NCBI GenBank assembly: GCA_947359465.1
Contig: OX375876.1
Span: 123,189,444 to 123,253,443 of the forward strand
DNA length: 64,000 nucleotides
Reading direction: 5' to 3'
DNA from: Metellina segmentata
Taxonomy: Eukaryota > Arthropoda > Arachnida > Araneae > Tetragnathidae
In this document: piece after piece, positions 14,001-29,000 of the stretch
Layout: each line of letters starts with the position of its first letter
Numbering within the stretch: position 1 is the stretch's first letter
The notes under the pieces: model-generated
Database searches by the model: none
Told to the model about the DNA's origin: nothing
The model's input: only the letters and a program-made list of their open reading frames with translations
Made by a program: the position numbers and the translations under genes

Positions 14001-17000
14001 CATGCTTGTTTCCTTAGACGAACTCCCAAGAACCTGGCTGGAGATATTGCCTCTCTGCTTCAAACACCCCCAATCGCCATGAGAACACCGAATGCATCGG
14101 GTCGCAGCTTCTCACAGAACACTCCTGCCATTAAGCCTCAATCCATTCTGAAGAAGAAAAAAGAACTACCAGAGCACATAAAATTAAATTTCCTGACCTG
14201 CTCCACTCCGTCAGCATCCGAGGGTATTTTTACTGTCGATATTACTTGTGACACTTAATTGTAGATGTCTTATTGCCAGCTCATTAAGGGGTCCTGATTT
14301 GTGTATTTGTATTTCATGTTAAAAGATCCAGAGCTCTCAAACCTTAGTCACTGGTTTTGAACCCACCGCTTTTTCTTTGATCTTGTATATCTTTCTTTGC
14401 ATTAGGTTTTTTTTCCAAACGCTTTGAGTTTTTAAAAAAATGCTCTTTCTTCATTGTAAGAACTTGGGGCGGTTTTTTTCTTTCGTGCACTTCTTCAGTC
14501 ATTGGGAGTGTAAATATTGGGGTGATGCTTTTTTGCCTTTTCTACCAATTCAAAATCCTGTTCACAGTGCAGGTAGGTCACGATGTCTGCTACACAGAAA
14601 TTTGTGATCAATTTGAAAGACATTGAAGTCGGGACTTGCAGTAATATAATTACTCATCAAAGGAGCCTTATGTTCCGATTATGTCCCTCTCGACATTGGT
14701 TTCGAATGTATAATCAGTTGTTTAGTTTGAACGAAATATTTACTGTAATGAATCCGGCAAGGACCGATTTCCTGGGGGGCTACTGGAAGCACAGATCCAT
14801 TCCAAGTATATATATTTTCAAATTTAAAAATAAAAAAATATTATTTCAAGCAATATCACTGACTATAGGTTTAATTTTTGATGTTATACCTATTTTCCTT
14901 AAACTAATAGTGCAGGTAGTTATAATATAGAGCTGCCAAACATAACATTACAAAGCAGGATGCATGATAGCGTGAACAATCACCTGCGCTCCAGTGAAGA
15001 GCATGATTCAGTCGGCAGTGGCTTAGGCCATTGTTGCATTCCTCTCAATGAACTTCATGTACCTTTGGGATAGGCCAAGGTACTACCATCTATCAATTAG
15101 TTTTGAAATACAGTACAAAATCCAGAATCCTCCAGACCTCCGCCATTCCGGATTTAGGATGATTTACAGTTTTTTGTCATAAAAACCCCTAATCTGACCC
15201 CCTCTTTGCTCGTTATTTACGCCTGGAACACGTTTGCAATACTAAAATAGCACATATATAAATAGGAATAATTTTTAAAAAAGGAAAAAAAAAACTTTTT
15301 ACAATGTAATAAATTTTTTACAAATTATCTAATTTCTCTGTGTGGTATTTACCCTAAACATGTCTGTTATTTTGTGTTGTTTCATCAATTTGGTCCGGGT
15401 TGTATGCCTTGTTTAAAAATTGTTCTTAAAAGAAGACGAAAGAGAAGAAAAAAAAAAAACGCTGGTTAGCAAAACATCAGGATTTGGGACTTTGTACTGT
15501 ATATTTTGCAAACACATATGCCATGCACTGTAGGTGCCAAAAATAGTTATTTTGGGCATTTGTGGGTTAGGCCACTTGCTTTGATAGACTCGATTAATCT
15601 CCTACTAGTGTTCATAAAATTGATTAATTTTCTGCCATCTCCTTATGTTCAAGTGTTGTAAAATGTAATGTTCATCAGGTGTATAGTGTCTCTCTTCAGC
15701 AAGATTGTACAATCTCTTCATCCCCTCCCACCTTGAATATACTAGAATGTTTTTTTTTATTTCCATTAAATTATATTTTAATTTAATTGGTTCTTGACAA
15801 AAAAAAATTCCAATTATTTTCGGTTTCATGTAAATTTAAAGAATTATAACGTTCAGTTAGATTTTATTCACAGCCCAGTGCAGTGCTATACTTGGTATAC
15901 ATTTTTATATTCTTAAATAAAAATAAGATATAGCTTTGACATTTACATACTTTTGTGGCAATGCTTTTTGTGTGCACTTTTTGCAGCAAGTTAGGGTAGG
16001 TAAAGGCAAGCAGCTTTTGTTTGGCTTATTCTCACTTTTATGGCAACCTTTGCAAGCAGCAAGTTAAAATTTTCGTTTAGAATATTCTAGAATGTTCTTT
16101 TTATTTCCATTAAATTATATTTTGATTTCATTGGTTCTTGAAAAAAAAATTCCAATTATTGTCGGTTTCATGTAAATTTAAAGAATTATAACGTTCAGTT
16201 AGATTTTATTCACAGCCCAGTGCAGTGCTACACTTGGTATACATTTTTATATTCTTAAATAAAAATAAGATATAGCTTTGACATTTACATACTTTTGTGG
16301 CAATGCTTTTTGTGTGCACTTTTTGCAAGTTAGGGTAGGTAAAGGCAAGCAGCTTTTGTTTGGCTTATTCTCACTTTTATGGCAACCTTTGCAAGCAGCA
16401 AGTTAAAATTTTCGTTTAGAATATTCTAGAATGTTCTTTTTATTTCCATTAAATTATATTTTGATTTCATTGGTTCTTGACAAAATAAATTCCAATTATT
16501 GTCGGTTTCATGTAAATTTAAAGAATTATAACGTTCAGTTAGATTTTATTCACAGCCCAGTGCAGTGCTACACTTGGTATACATTTTTATATTCTTAAAT
16601 AAAAATAAGATATAGCTTTGACATTTACATACTTTTGTGGCAATGCTTTTTGTGTACACTTTTTGCAGCAAGTTAGGGTAGGTAAAGGCAAGCAGCTTTT
16701 GTTTGGCTTATTCTCACTTTTATGGCAACCTTTGCAAGCAGCAAGTTAAAATTTTCGTTTAGAATATTCTAGAATGTTCTTTTTATTTCCATTAAATTAT
16801 ATTTTGATTTCATTGGTTCTTGAGAAAAAAAATTCCAATTATTGTCGGTTTCATGTAAATTTAAAGAATTATAACGTTCATTTAGATTTTATTCACAGCC
16901 CAGTGCAGTGCTACACTTGGTATACATTTTTATATTCTTAAATAAAAATAAGATATAGCTTTGACATTTACATACTTTTGTGGCAATGCTTTTTGTGTGC

Positions 17001-20000
17001 ACTTTTTGCAGCAAGTTAGGGTAGGTAAAGGCAAGCAGCTTTTGTTTGGCTTATTCTCACTTTTATGGCAACCTTTGCAAGCAGCAAGTTAAAATTTTCG
17101 TTTAGAATATTCTAGAATGTTCTTTTTATTTCCATTAAATTATATTTTGATTTCATTGGTTCTTGACAAAAAAAATTCCAATTATTGTCGGTTTCATGTA
17201 AATTTAAAGAATTATAACGTTCAGTTAGATTTTATTCACAGCCCAGTGCAGTGCTACACTTGGTATACATTTTTATATTCTTAAATAAAAATAAGATATA
17301 GCTTTGACATTTACATACTTTTGTGGCAATGCTTTTTGTGTACACTTTTTGCAGCAAGTTAGGGTAGGTAAAGGCAAGCAGCTTTTGTTGGGCTTATTCT
17401 CACTTTTATGGCAACCTTTGCAAGCAGCAAGTTAAAATTTTCGTTTAGAATATTCTAGAATGTTCTTTTTATTTCCATTAAATTATATTTTGATTTCATT
17501 GGTTCTTGACAAAAAAAATTCCAATTATTGTCGGTTTCATGTAAATTTAAAGAATTATAACGTTCAGTTAGATTTTATTCACAGCCCAGTGCAGTGCTAC
17601 ACTTGGTATACATTTTTATATTCTTAAATAAAAATAAGATATAGCTTTGACATTTACATACTTTTGTGGCAATGCTTTTTGTGTGCACTTTTTGCAGCAA
17701 GTTAGGGTAGGTAAAGGCAAGCAGCTTTTGTTTGGCTTATTCTCACTTTTATGGCAACCTTTGCAAGCAGCAAGTTAAAATTTTCGTTTAGAATATTCTA
17801 GAATGTTCTTTTTATTTCCATTAAATTATATTTTGATTTCATTGGTTCTTGACAAAAAAAATTCCAATTATTGTCGGTTTCATGTAAATTTAAAGAATTA
17901 TAACGTTCAGTTAAATTTTATTCACAGCCCAGTGCAGAGCTACACTTGGTGTATAAATGTTCGCGAAAAAACAGCTGTTTTCCGTTAAACAAAACACTGT
18001 TTTTCTAACAGTTTCTGTAAATTATTTTCCATTAAAAAAGGATTTTTTTTCTCCTAATAATTTCTTCCTTGATGACATAAAAAGTGCAACAAAAGTATGC
18101 ATATATCAAATCTGTGCCTAAAAGAATTGTTATAACAAAGAAAAAGTTATGTAACAAAAATTCGTTTTTCCCCCTCTGAATAAATGTATAAGTAAATAAA
18201 TAGCTTTCATCATCAAGACTGAAAATGCACAAATAATTCATGACTTTCACGTATCAACCAAAGTTATGGGAAGCTGTTAAACCTTGTATTCAATGACTGT
18301 TGGTAAATAACATCCTAGTCAGGGTTGATTGTAGTGTAGTCATTTTAGCTTGACTTTTTAGAATGCCTTTATTGGCTTCTGTTCATTACTTACCATTTAC
18401 TGAGAATGCCAGAGGATATGAGCATTTGTACACGCAATATTCACACTTAAATTCACTGAGATGCAAACATTGTTAGGTACATTTTTGAAACAGTCAATAA
18501 TACTTTAAAATAAAGCTTTCAAAACTGGTGTTATGAAATTTCATGTCACTTTGGGTTGAATTTGAAGATACTGGTCAAATACAATAAAGTAGCGATACTT
18601 GCTTGGAAGTGGTTTCTAAGAAAAGTAGTTTTATTGTCATTGTAAGCTTGATTTCACATATTCACTGAAAGAAAAAATTTAATATCCTCTTTGAATGAAA
18701 TTTATTCATAAGCACTTATATGAAGTATGAACTGAAGTGTATATGAATTATACAAAGCTGTATGTGTGTAAATCTCTTGTGCTTGTCTTTTGCAGAGCAC
18801 GACATTGTTTAAAAATAATGCTTCTGCAATTTAAATCTGATATTTTGTTTCTTATTGTAGCTGAAAGTTCTGATGGTGAGATTGTAATTGATGAATTGGG
18901 AGTGTATGATTATGTGTATAACAAACCAAAAAAAGACATTGGAGATGACAGTATGTAAATTTAGCTTTTAAATCATTTATAATTCCGTTTACTTTTTTGT
19001 CCTGCTACACTATAATTTTTGTTTATATCTCGTAGCTGAATCTTTATCCAAGCAGATAAGATTTGATCTTCCAGAAGGAGAACAGTCAGTTGGGTAAGTA
19101 AAACTTCAAATGAAACAATTAGTTTCAATATCAAAATACAATTAGGTTAAATATCACTATGCTTTGTACTGTAAAATTTTATTTACAAATGTAGTATTAA
19201 TTTAAACAATCTTATTCTCACAAGCCTTAAAAATTCCTGATATTTAATTTGAATTTTTAATGACATTTACAAAACCTTAATTTTGCTTAAAATCCTAAAA
19301 AAAAACTTGTGTTTTGCAGTCTTGAAATCTTATTTGTTTTACAAAATTGGTACACATTTTAGCTAGCCTACATTCAAAAACCCAGATCAATGACAAGTAA
19401 TTTTGATAATTTTAAGAAGTCTTATCCACATGCTCCATAATTATATGTTCATTAACTAAAAGTTAAGTTCTTTAATACTAGACTTAGTCTGTAAGATCCA
19501 ATCTGAAAACTCTTAAAATTTTTATCACCTGGCATTTATGGATTTAATCTATTTCGATTGATGTTAAGATATTTCGATTGACATAAGATAGTCTTAAAAA
19601 GGCCCTAGTTTTTGTTTTGCTTATTAAAAATGCTGTGTTAAGACTAGGCTTTTTATAATTTAATCAAGACTAGACAGATACAACACAAATAAACAAAGGG
19701 ATAATAACAAGTGTCATTTGTACATCACCATGCTCAGTATTCATTGAAATCTGAATTTATTTTAATGTGCTATTACTCTCAGCGATTTTCAACATTTTCA
19801 TCTCAGCGTATAATACAATACATCAACTAACTAAAATTCTGCTTCCCACCTAAAAATATGTTATATTTTTTGCAGAGCTTATAAAAATAATCTATATAAT
19901 TTATAATGATTTACAAAAAATAGTAATAATTATGTTCCTTTTTCCCTTCCAAGTGCCTGTTAAGAAGTATTTTTGAGACAATTAAATGTGCTAGTTTCCA

Positions 20001-23000
20001 ATAAAAAATAATTACATTTATTTGTAGTGTTAAAAGTACAGGTATTATTTGTTAAATATGAAAAAATCATCGAAACGAACTAAATTTAACACTATTTTAG
20101 TTGCTTCACCATCTATTAAACACCAGTATGCCACACCACAGTGTTTGAAAATCACTGCTCTATGTTCTTCAAACATTCTTGCTGAATCAATTATTATGGT
20201 ACCCATAAATACAAATAACCTATGAATGCAAGTTTAATTTTGTTACATGAGATGTTATTATACTGTTTTCATGTTATCAATCATTAAATCTAACTTACTA
20301 GAGAAAAGTATCACAAATGCTTTTGTTATGTTATACTGCACCATGGCATTTCCTTATCCTAATTGTGAGGCCTGAGAACTACAAACCAGTAGACTGCTTA
20401 CCTGAATTTTATGACTAATTCATGAATCTTCCTGGATCGTCGAAGCAAAATTTATGTATTCAAAATGTGGCTAATGACCATTAGTTTTGTACCATGGAAC
20501 TATTATAGTATAGGAATCACCCTCAGGGCCTGAAAAGACTTCAATTTTAGTTTTTAAGGACCTATAGAAACCATAATAGTTGCTAAATGGCCTTATTTTT
20601 TTTAATTCCTTAATTTTTACTAGAGCACTGCATATTTCACAGATACATTCAAACACCAGGGTCAATGTTGCTCATTTAATGTCAAGTGTCACCAAAAATT
20701 TATGTTTTAAAAACTGAACCCATAGGTTCCAAATCTAGTATTTGTGAAGGTTTCTCGCTGATTAATCTAGTGCGATTCATGTGAAATGTGCCGACCAATT
20801 GGTATAGTGGTTAAGGTATTAGCCTCTTGATCGGAGGGTTCCTGGTTCGAATCCGGGTCCAGGCAGGCATGGATGTTTGTAAGCGTATGGTGTAGAGGCG
20901 GCTGGTGCACCTTAAATCTGTCGTGGCCGAAAGTCCTCACGTTGGGTTGGTGTGGAAGTTTGGAGAGTGGGGTGCCAGCTCAGGTGTTGCTTAATCATCT
21001 GACCGTGGTTCAAAATTACGAGATGTTGTCCTTGGATCTTTCCCTTAAGTGACTGATCCTGGACCGTCGTCAATAGCCCGCTGTGTTGCTCTAGTACGAC
21101 CTTAAACTAAAAATTACCATTACTATCATGTGAAATGTAGCCTTAAAGCATTAAAAATAGCCTTGAGAAGACGTCAAAGGCCCTAGTTTTTCCTTTGCCC
21201 AAAGAGTGGAATCCTGACCACAAATAGAAATTCTGATACCCAAAACCCATGTCACACGAAGGTCCATCAGGTGTGCTTTTGTTTCATTTCTATTGTTAAG
21301 TATGTTTTTTCATGGCCTTATTTGATGGGCTATTTAGATCTAATGCACATAGCTTGATGTTTGTATCCTTGTTCCCAGTGACCTGTCTCTGTGTCCCGAA
21401 TCGCCCGATCCAGACTTTCCAGAGAAATCTTCCCCCGAATCACCTTGTAGAGATGAAATCTCACATGATGCAGTGTTTGAAGCGGATTCAGTGCAATCAG
21501 GCTTAGAAGAGGTCCTACCACAAGGCGAATGTTTCTCTGACATCAAGGAACCAGCTTCGAGTTTGGAAGCAGATGCAATGATGGAAGTTGAAAGCTCTGA
21601 GCTTCAACCAGCTGCTGCAAGCATTGTGGCTGCACATTCTGTAACACCCTTTTTGGTGACAGAAGACAGTCTGTACCTCGAGGAAAGTCCACAGGGTACA
21701 AGCAACACTTCAGACTCCGACGTCCTTACGATTTCGAATACTTCCTTGTTCCGATTTACGGCATCCCATACTACGGATGATGCAGCTCAACAGTATTATA
21801 GCCCAGGGTTTCAAAAGTGAGTTATTGATTTTCGATTGAAGCCCGTATGCATTAAACTTTACAAGTATTTTATTTTCAAGACTATTTTGGTTTATTAACA
21901 TGTTGGGTTCTTAGCACGTCAGTTTGCCAGCTGCGAGAATACTCGTAGTTGGCAAACTGAGTTTACTAGCCAGCTACGAGATAACTCGTTATTGATCGCC
22001 TTGCCTGAATCACAAAGTATGTGCTGTAGCAAATGCATCCATTGTTTAGGTGTTTGGGGTGCAGGAAGGAACTAAATAATACTCTTGGCATACTGAAATA
22101 AATAATTTATCTCTCAAAAATCACTCTATTTGTTTGGGTTTATTCGCTTGGGATTAGAGATTGCAATCCGGCACGATTTTCAATCCGGCCGGATTGGAAT
22201 TTTGTTTCTACGTCTATCTAACCAGTACAGGCCTCCCAGAGGCGACTAAAAAAGCGACTATTTTCGAGGCAAGGCGACTATGGCGACTTTTTTCAGAAAA
22301 TTAACATTGAAAAACGTCAAAAGCAACTATTTTGGGGAAAAAGGGCGACTATTTTCATCGCAAGGCGACTTTTTCTTAGAAACTCGATATTTGCTCTACA
22401 TTTATCGATTTATGATCGTTCAGTATTATCGAGGCATAATAATCTATTATAGCCTTGCATGAATATTAGAGCAAATCGATATAATACGTTCAATCAATTT
22501 TTACTATTATTTTCTGCAATATTTTGTAACAGTTCTTTTTGTGGGGTCAGATGTGACCTCTGCTCGCTAACCCCCGGTAATTGCTACGAATTCCTTCCCA
22601 AACCAGGGGTGAAAATCTTCCGCGTTTACGTGGATTTCCGCTTTTTTCCCCCTGAGAATTTCCGTTTTTTCTACATATTTTTTTTTAGAATTAAATTATA
22701 TTATGGAATTACAGCCAAAGAATAAATGTCAAAAAAAATAGTAATAATAAAGAAAGTGTGAATATGTCCTAACTACAGTAATGCGATTCTTCCAACTTTT
22801 GTAGGTATTTCCGACTTTTCTTAAATTTTTGAGAAAATGACCGATTTGTTATCATTTTTTAAGAAAAATTCCGACTTTTGCCCTTTTTTGTCATTTATAA
22901 ACGTAAAATACGCCAAATGAGACATCGCCTACTTTGCACTCCTAAATTTTGCAAGCTGATAGGTCTTGCAAATTCCCTTCTGAAAAGAATCCTTTGTGAG

Positions 23001-26000
23001 AAGCTTATTAGTTTAATGGCAAACCTGGAGAAACTGGATTTTGAACTAGTTAGTGTACGTTGTTGTAAATTTCGTAGGTAAAAAACTACGGTTTCCAAAA
23101 AAAGCGGAGTTGTCCAACAGCCGTGAAACATCATGATTCGGCGGAAAAGGTATAAATGAAATATTTTAAGTTGATCAGCTTTTAATATGATTTTCTTTCA
23201 ACTAGGAAATAAGGCTCGGTTTTTTCGTCTTTTATGGCAACCTCGGCTAGCAGGGAAGTTTAAATTTTCATTTTGAATATTCTAGAAAGTACTTTAAAAA
23301 TCCGTTAAAACTTCCTTCTTTGGCGACTTAAGAAGTGCGCTAAGGCTGTGGCCACCGTTTTAAACATAGACTGCAGCAATTTTTTTGCAACGGAAATTTT
23401 GAAAAAGATACTTCATTAAGGGCAATATTTATGATTGTTTTGACAAGTTAAATTGTTTCTTGGAAAAAAAAATGAGTTATTAATTTTAAGTTTTATTTGC
23501 TTAAAAGTTGATTTAATTTGAAAATAAGAATATTTATGGAAAAATATAGAGATTTTGAAATAAAAAGGTAAATTATATTCGAAAATAGGTTGTAAATTTG
23601 AACTGAATTAAGTTCTATGTTATTTACCACAAGGGTACAGCTTCAGTCTTCGTTTATATCGGTGGCAATGGCCGCCCTTGGCACACTTAAGTCGCCAAGG
23701 AAAGAATTTTTTCAAATGAACCAATGAAATCGAACGACAGTTTAACGGAATTTAAAAGAACTTTCTAGAACATTCAAAATGAAATTTTTGAACTTTCCAC
23801 TGTCCCAGGTTCTATTTAAATATGCAATAACCGTAATGCATATGGCTTACCTTAACTTGTCGTTATTCGCTATTAGAAGTGCGCCAAAAAAAAACGCCAA
23901 CTCTGTTGTCACTGCTATAAACGCAGACTGAAGCTGTACAATTTTTATTTTTAGTGTCTACTTATTTTTTTCATTTAACGTTTGTGCTATTTAATAAAAT
24001 TAGTATTTATATGATTTATTCTTTTGTAACATAGCATTTTTTATTTCCTGTTAATTCCATTTTTGTATCAAAATTTTTAAAAAATTGCAACTGTTAAAAA
24101 ATTTTCACTATTGGTGAGATGTTTAAAAATATTCATAAAAATAACATTTTCAACTTAATGTAACTTATTTATACTGTTTACAGAGTTGCCAAGATATTTT
24201 TTTTTGCAAAATTTGAGTTTATGCGTAAGGTGCCCCCTCCCCCTTTTCCAAAGACAAATTTCATTGTTTATAGTGGACTTTGTAGAGGTTATAAAGCTAA
24301 ATAATTGGCAAAAATACCTGCTTATCATAAACATTTATTCTTGTACTTGTGGCGCAACCATGGGAATTCACGTGGTGTTGACAAATTCCAATTGCAAAGA
24401 GATCCAATCGGCGTGAAGTCACAATCTCTTGCAAAAATATAAATATTTAATTGAAAAAATTCATTAATAAAAAGAAAATTAAATGCAAGGTATCGATCTG
24501 TTGTAAAATTTTCCGCGGATTTCAAATCAGTTGAAATTTTCAACCTATCTTTACCGATTTTACTAAAAAGAACAAAGAAATGGCCCGTCAAAATGTTTTT
24601 TATTTGTTTTGCTGAGCGCAGCAAATAAAATCTTATTCATGTAATCTCAAATTAAACAAAGGTCATTCTGTGTAGCGGCGTTCGTATTGGAAAAAGTATA
24701 AAATTACAATTTAAAAATTAATTATTTAGAGAAAATCATATTTTTAGATATCGTTGTAATGTGAAACTTTCCGCATATTTCAAATTCGTTGAAATTTTTA
24801 CTATAAATATCTTTAACGGTCTAGAAGATAGAAAAAAGAACTACATGACTAAAGTTGAAACTTATTTGTTTTGTCTGCATGCTAAAATCGTTCCTCTGCA
24901 AAACCAAACGGAAGCGGAAAAATAAATTTAGAATATGTAATCTTTCATGCTGTTGTGTGTGTGTGCCATTCCAAAAAAAAAATATATATAATAATAATAA
25001 TAATTAAATTTCCATTGAGATCAAGTGATGAGGCATCCACCATCTGCTTTCGAGTTATTTCCACGCAAACGATCTGTCGTGGTTTATTTTATTCCAGAAA
25101 CAAAACAAAAGTGCTTTTTTATTCTCCAGGCCAAGTTTGTATGTTCGCGATCGTTAAAGACTATGTAAAAATTACAACGGATTTGAAATCTGCTGAAAAT
25201 TTTACACCAGTTCGATACCTTAAATGTGATTTTCTATAAGTAAATAATTTTTCAATTGTAACTTTTATATTTTCGCTTATTAAATGGTTCATCAGTTTCT
25301 ATTGAAATGTGTGAACAAAAACGGATTCAACATTTTTAGATCAACTATAATAGGTCAATTGAACTTGATTCGTGAGAACGCGCCTGAAAAAACACTTACG
25401 TCGTAATTTTCGAAATGAAATTTTAATGAAACTTAGCATTTTATTTTAATTGTCTGTAAAAGTTCCATTTGTTGTTGCCCTACAGCAGCTTTCTGTGTCT
25501 AATATAGTGCTAAATTTTACAAAATTGAGGAGACTATTTTGGCTACTATTTTTCACATATGAGGCAACTAAAGCGACTATTTTCAAAGGTAAGAACCACT
25601 GGGAGGCCTGCCAGTATGTATTTTTCTAAAATCAGCTGAGTGAAAGTAGGTATAAAGGATATTATTCCAAATTGACTAACAAAACGTTTATTTTAGCATT
25701 AGAGAATAAACTTTATTAATAATTATCCATAGGTAGGAAATCAGTCACCAACAATTAATTATAGTAACTATTAGTACTGCTAGTAGTAAGTATTAAACAA
25801 TTGATTATGATCAGTCTTACTAGTTTCCACCACAAAAAACATCAGCTTGTTTTATACGAAGTACTTTTGTACTTAGTACTGTTTGAATAATCGATTGTTT
25901 AATTTAAAAAAATTCAGGTTTTTATCGGATCCGGACTGGATCTGATAGATGTTGCCGGATCCGGTAGGTAGCTAAATGATGTCGGATCCGCCAGATTTCT

Positions 26001-29000
26001 TGCAGATCGGATTGCAATCCCTACTTGGGATATGTTATGATAGACTGCTCAAATTCTTGTTCGGCATCTCATGTAAGACTAATGGAAAATAACGTATCAC
26101 ATGTTCAGGAGTTGTGCTTGATTAGAGCTACTGAGCAGCATATCATTGTGGAAATTCTTTCCAACTTGCGGCTCTAATGAAATTCTCCAATAGTCTGATG
26201 ACAGACAATGTGAAATCTGGTTGATGGAAATCAGCATAGGAAAGAAAGTGTGAGTGGAAGTGAAAATAGGTTTAGGTGTTAAAAAAGTTCTGAGTTACAT
26301 TTGAAGGATGTAATTAAAGTGGGCACTCACATGTTAATTGTGTCGTGATTGGTATTCTTTTTGCCATGCATTTAATTATAAGTAAGAATAAACAAGATAG
26401 TAAGAAGTGCTGCTTTATAAAAATAAAATAATTAATTTTATTCCATCTGGATACATGAAATGTGCATGTGCATATCCCTGCATGTATTTATTATGAATGG
26501 ATTTAAATAAGGTATGAAATTGGTTAAGTCACTGCCATCAGTATAATTGTGAACAATAAAGAAACTATTGTGCAAGTGTCATGCATGGTTCTAATTCTGT
26601 CTCGTATGTGAAACTTATCTCACAACATAAAATTTCCTGAATCCAGCGTACTTAAAAATGATTCCATTGTGGTGTTTGCTAGTCAAATCCTTTCAATTGT
26701 GTTCGCAAGAGTAAAATTGACTTATCTGTGTCACTTGAGTGTTATTCGAATGCATATTTATATTTCTGTGAACCTAAGAACCTCAACAAAGTGGTAACAG
26801 AACCGAGAAATCTGGGAATTCTCAGGGTACGTTTTAATTCTCAAAAGATCAGGGAAATCTCAGGAAAAATTTCCAAATCTCACAAAAAAATCAGGGAATT
26901 TTTTATAATGTAAACAGTTGCTATTATTGTTTGTCCTGTTTAGTAATGCGTGATTATGAGTACTTTTGAGAATGGAATAAATCATATTCACTGAAATTAT
27001 AATTCGAATAAAGAACACTGCAAAACTCGCAATTTTTTTTTCACGGCTGCAGCGTTTCGTCGGCATGCAGCCAGCGAAACAACTTGTGGTATACAATTTT
27101 AAATTTGTGTAACTAATAATGTTTTTTTGTGCATTAAATTAATATTTTTTGCTTGCAATTGCATTTTTGTCGAATTTTTTATATATATTTGCATTTGATT
27201 TTGATGTATAGTATGTTAATGTATTGTCAGGTGTAATAAGTTTATAATCAAAATATTTTATTTTTTTTTCCTCCAGTTTTTTTAATTGCTATTGTAAGAG
27301 TTCCATTAAGGGTCCAAACTCTTACAGTAACAATTAAAATATCTGATGAGAAAAAATACAGAAGTATTTGTGGATAATTATCCTTTTGCCCCATCTGACC
27401 CTAAATATTTAAAAATGTGTGGATACTGTTTTGGTACCAATCATGGATCACAACATTTATTGAGGGTATTGTAAAAGCAGGGAAATTTTTTTAACACTAT
27501 CAGATGAACTTTTTTTCGAGGTTTTTGTTGCCACCCAGTTCAAAGACAAAAGTTTTAGAAATTAGTGCAGTATCTTGTCCAAATCTCTGAAGTTGATATA
27601 CCCAAACAGACTACTTAAAAGTAACTACAATCACAATCAACATCTAAGTTACACACTTAACAATCAAAAAACGTAATTGAATGCATAGTGGGCAGCTCCA
27701 ATAATAAGGCAGTCGACCTAGAAACAAATGATTTTTTTAAAATAGGTGTGAAATGTTGAGAGGTGGGGGGGGGAGAAGCTGCCATATGCAAAAGCATGAA
27801 TGGCGATCACAGTGGGTGGTTTTCTCTCCTCAAGCTCATTATCACTGTTATTACTTACTGAACCAAATGATAAGCTTAGAACCACACACAGAATCCATAG
27901 TGGTGAGCTTTGTTTACAATCCAAACTGTCACAAGCTTATTTAACCCTTGGGTACATATTTATTTGAAAAAAGTCTACCAGATGTTAAAAGTAGTTTGGA
28001 TTATCGTTTGCATATTAGTTACTGTTATATTTTCGTATTATCGTATGCACACTAATTACTGTTATATTTTCGTATTATTGTTTGTGCACTAGTTCTTTTC
28101 ATATAATTTCGTTTGATAAGAATGCCAACAGTATGAGAGAGATCTTACAACTTCTGATCTCCACGTTCATTCCAAAATAGAATGTCTGATAATGCAGCCA
28201 TCTAAATATTTCTACGTAATGTATGGAGTCTGATTAAATAAAGTGTATTTTTGTAGAGAACGATTGAATAATTTGATTCAAGGAGAGTCTCGTAACACCA
28301 ATCACTCTTGCCATGAACAAGAATGTACATGTTTAATTTTGTCCTAGCTTGAATGACAAATTAGACTCGTCATCCGTAACTTAGGCAAAACAAGTGCATG
28401 ACAAGTCTCAGTCGCCAAATGTACCCAAGGGTTTCATGAATACTGTTTGAAAATCACGGCACTTCTGCATTCTTGTGGGGACCACACTATATTCGAGTCT
28501 TAATTTGCATGACATTCATTCAAAAGAGTTTTGTTTACAGTAGGCAGGGGTACATTTTTGGTCTTTGAGATTTTTATGTTTTCGTTTACCATGTTCGATT
28601 AATATATGTTTTATTTTATTAGCTGCAATGAAAAAAAAAATTGCTTTTGTTTATCAACATTTGTTTAAATCTTCCATTTTCTTGTACTGTAATATATTGG
28701 TAGTAACTATAATTTGTAATTTTTACACGATTAGGTCATCGTGCGTGACTCCTCGACCCCCATTGAGGCAGAGTTTTGAAAGTGGAGATATTTCAAAAGA
28801 TCAAGGGAAAGAAACTGCTGCATGTAATAATTTCTTTGTGTTCATATTTAGGATATAATGATACCAATTCTAAATATTAATTTGATTCATGAATTCAGTT
28901 TAATCTAATATTTATCATTTTAAATTAGATGGTTTTTGCTATTGGAGGAAAGAAATCCATGTTAATATCTTTCAAAATGTCCAAAACTATTAAAAATAGG

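Larger units (their letters stand above)
22228..25610. mobile_element. element B inserted in element A
   Basis: The inverted ends are CAGGCCTCCCAG and CTGGGAGGCCTG with a 6-bp CCAGTA duplication (22222 and 25611). Both ends carry GGCGACTA/GCGACTATTTTC phrases. The superfamily is unclear; a 6-bp target duplication is not typical of hAT. No intact transposase was found; several smaller elements lie inside. Confidence 0.7.
22155..26023. mobile_element. hAT-like element A (outer layer of nest)
   Basis: The ends are TAGAGATTGCAATCCGG and the inverse of TAGGGATTGCAATCCG, with a perfect 8-bp duplication CTTGGGAT at 22147 and 26024. Subterminal GGATCCGG/CCGGATTGG phrases occur at both ends. Its interior is mostly a second inserted element, so A itself is a short non-autonomous hAT. 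Confidence 0.75.

Noticed and set aside
15733..17960. CRISPR-like or gene-cluster interpretation of the tandem array
   Set aside because: Units are 343 bp, contiguous, without unique spacers; it is a satellite.
21330..21546. Antisense ORFs over ELYS exon j
   Set aside because: They are shadows of the coding exon; the + strand frame has splice sites and phase support.
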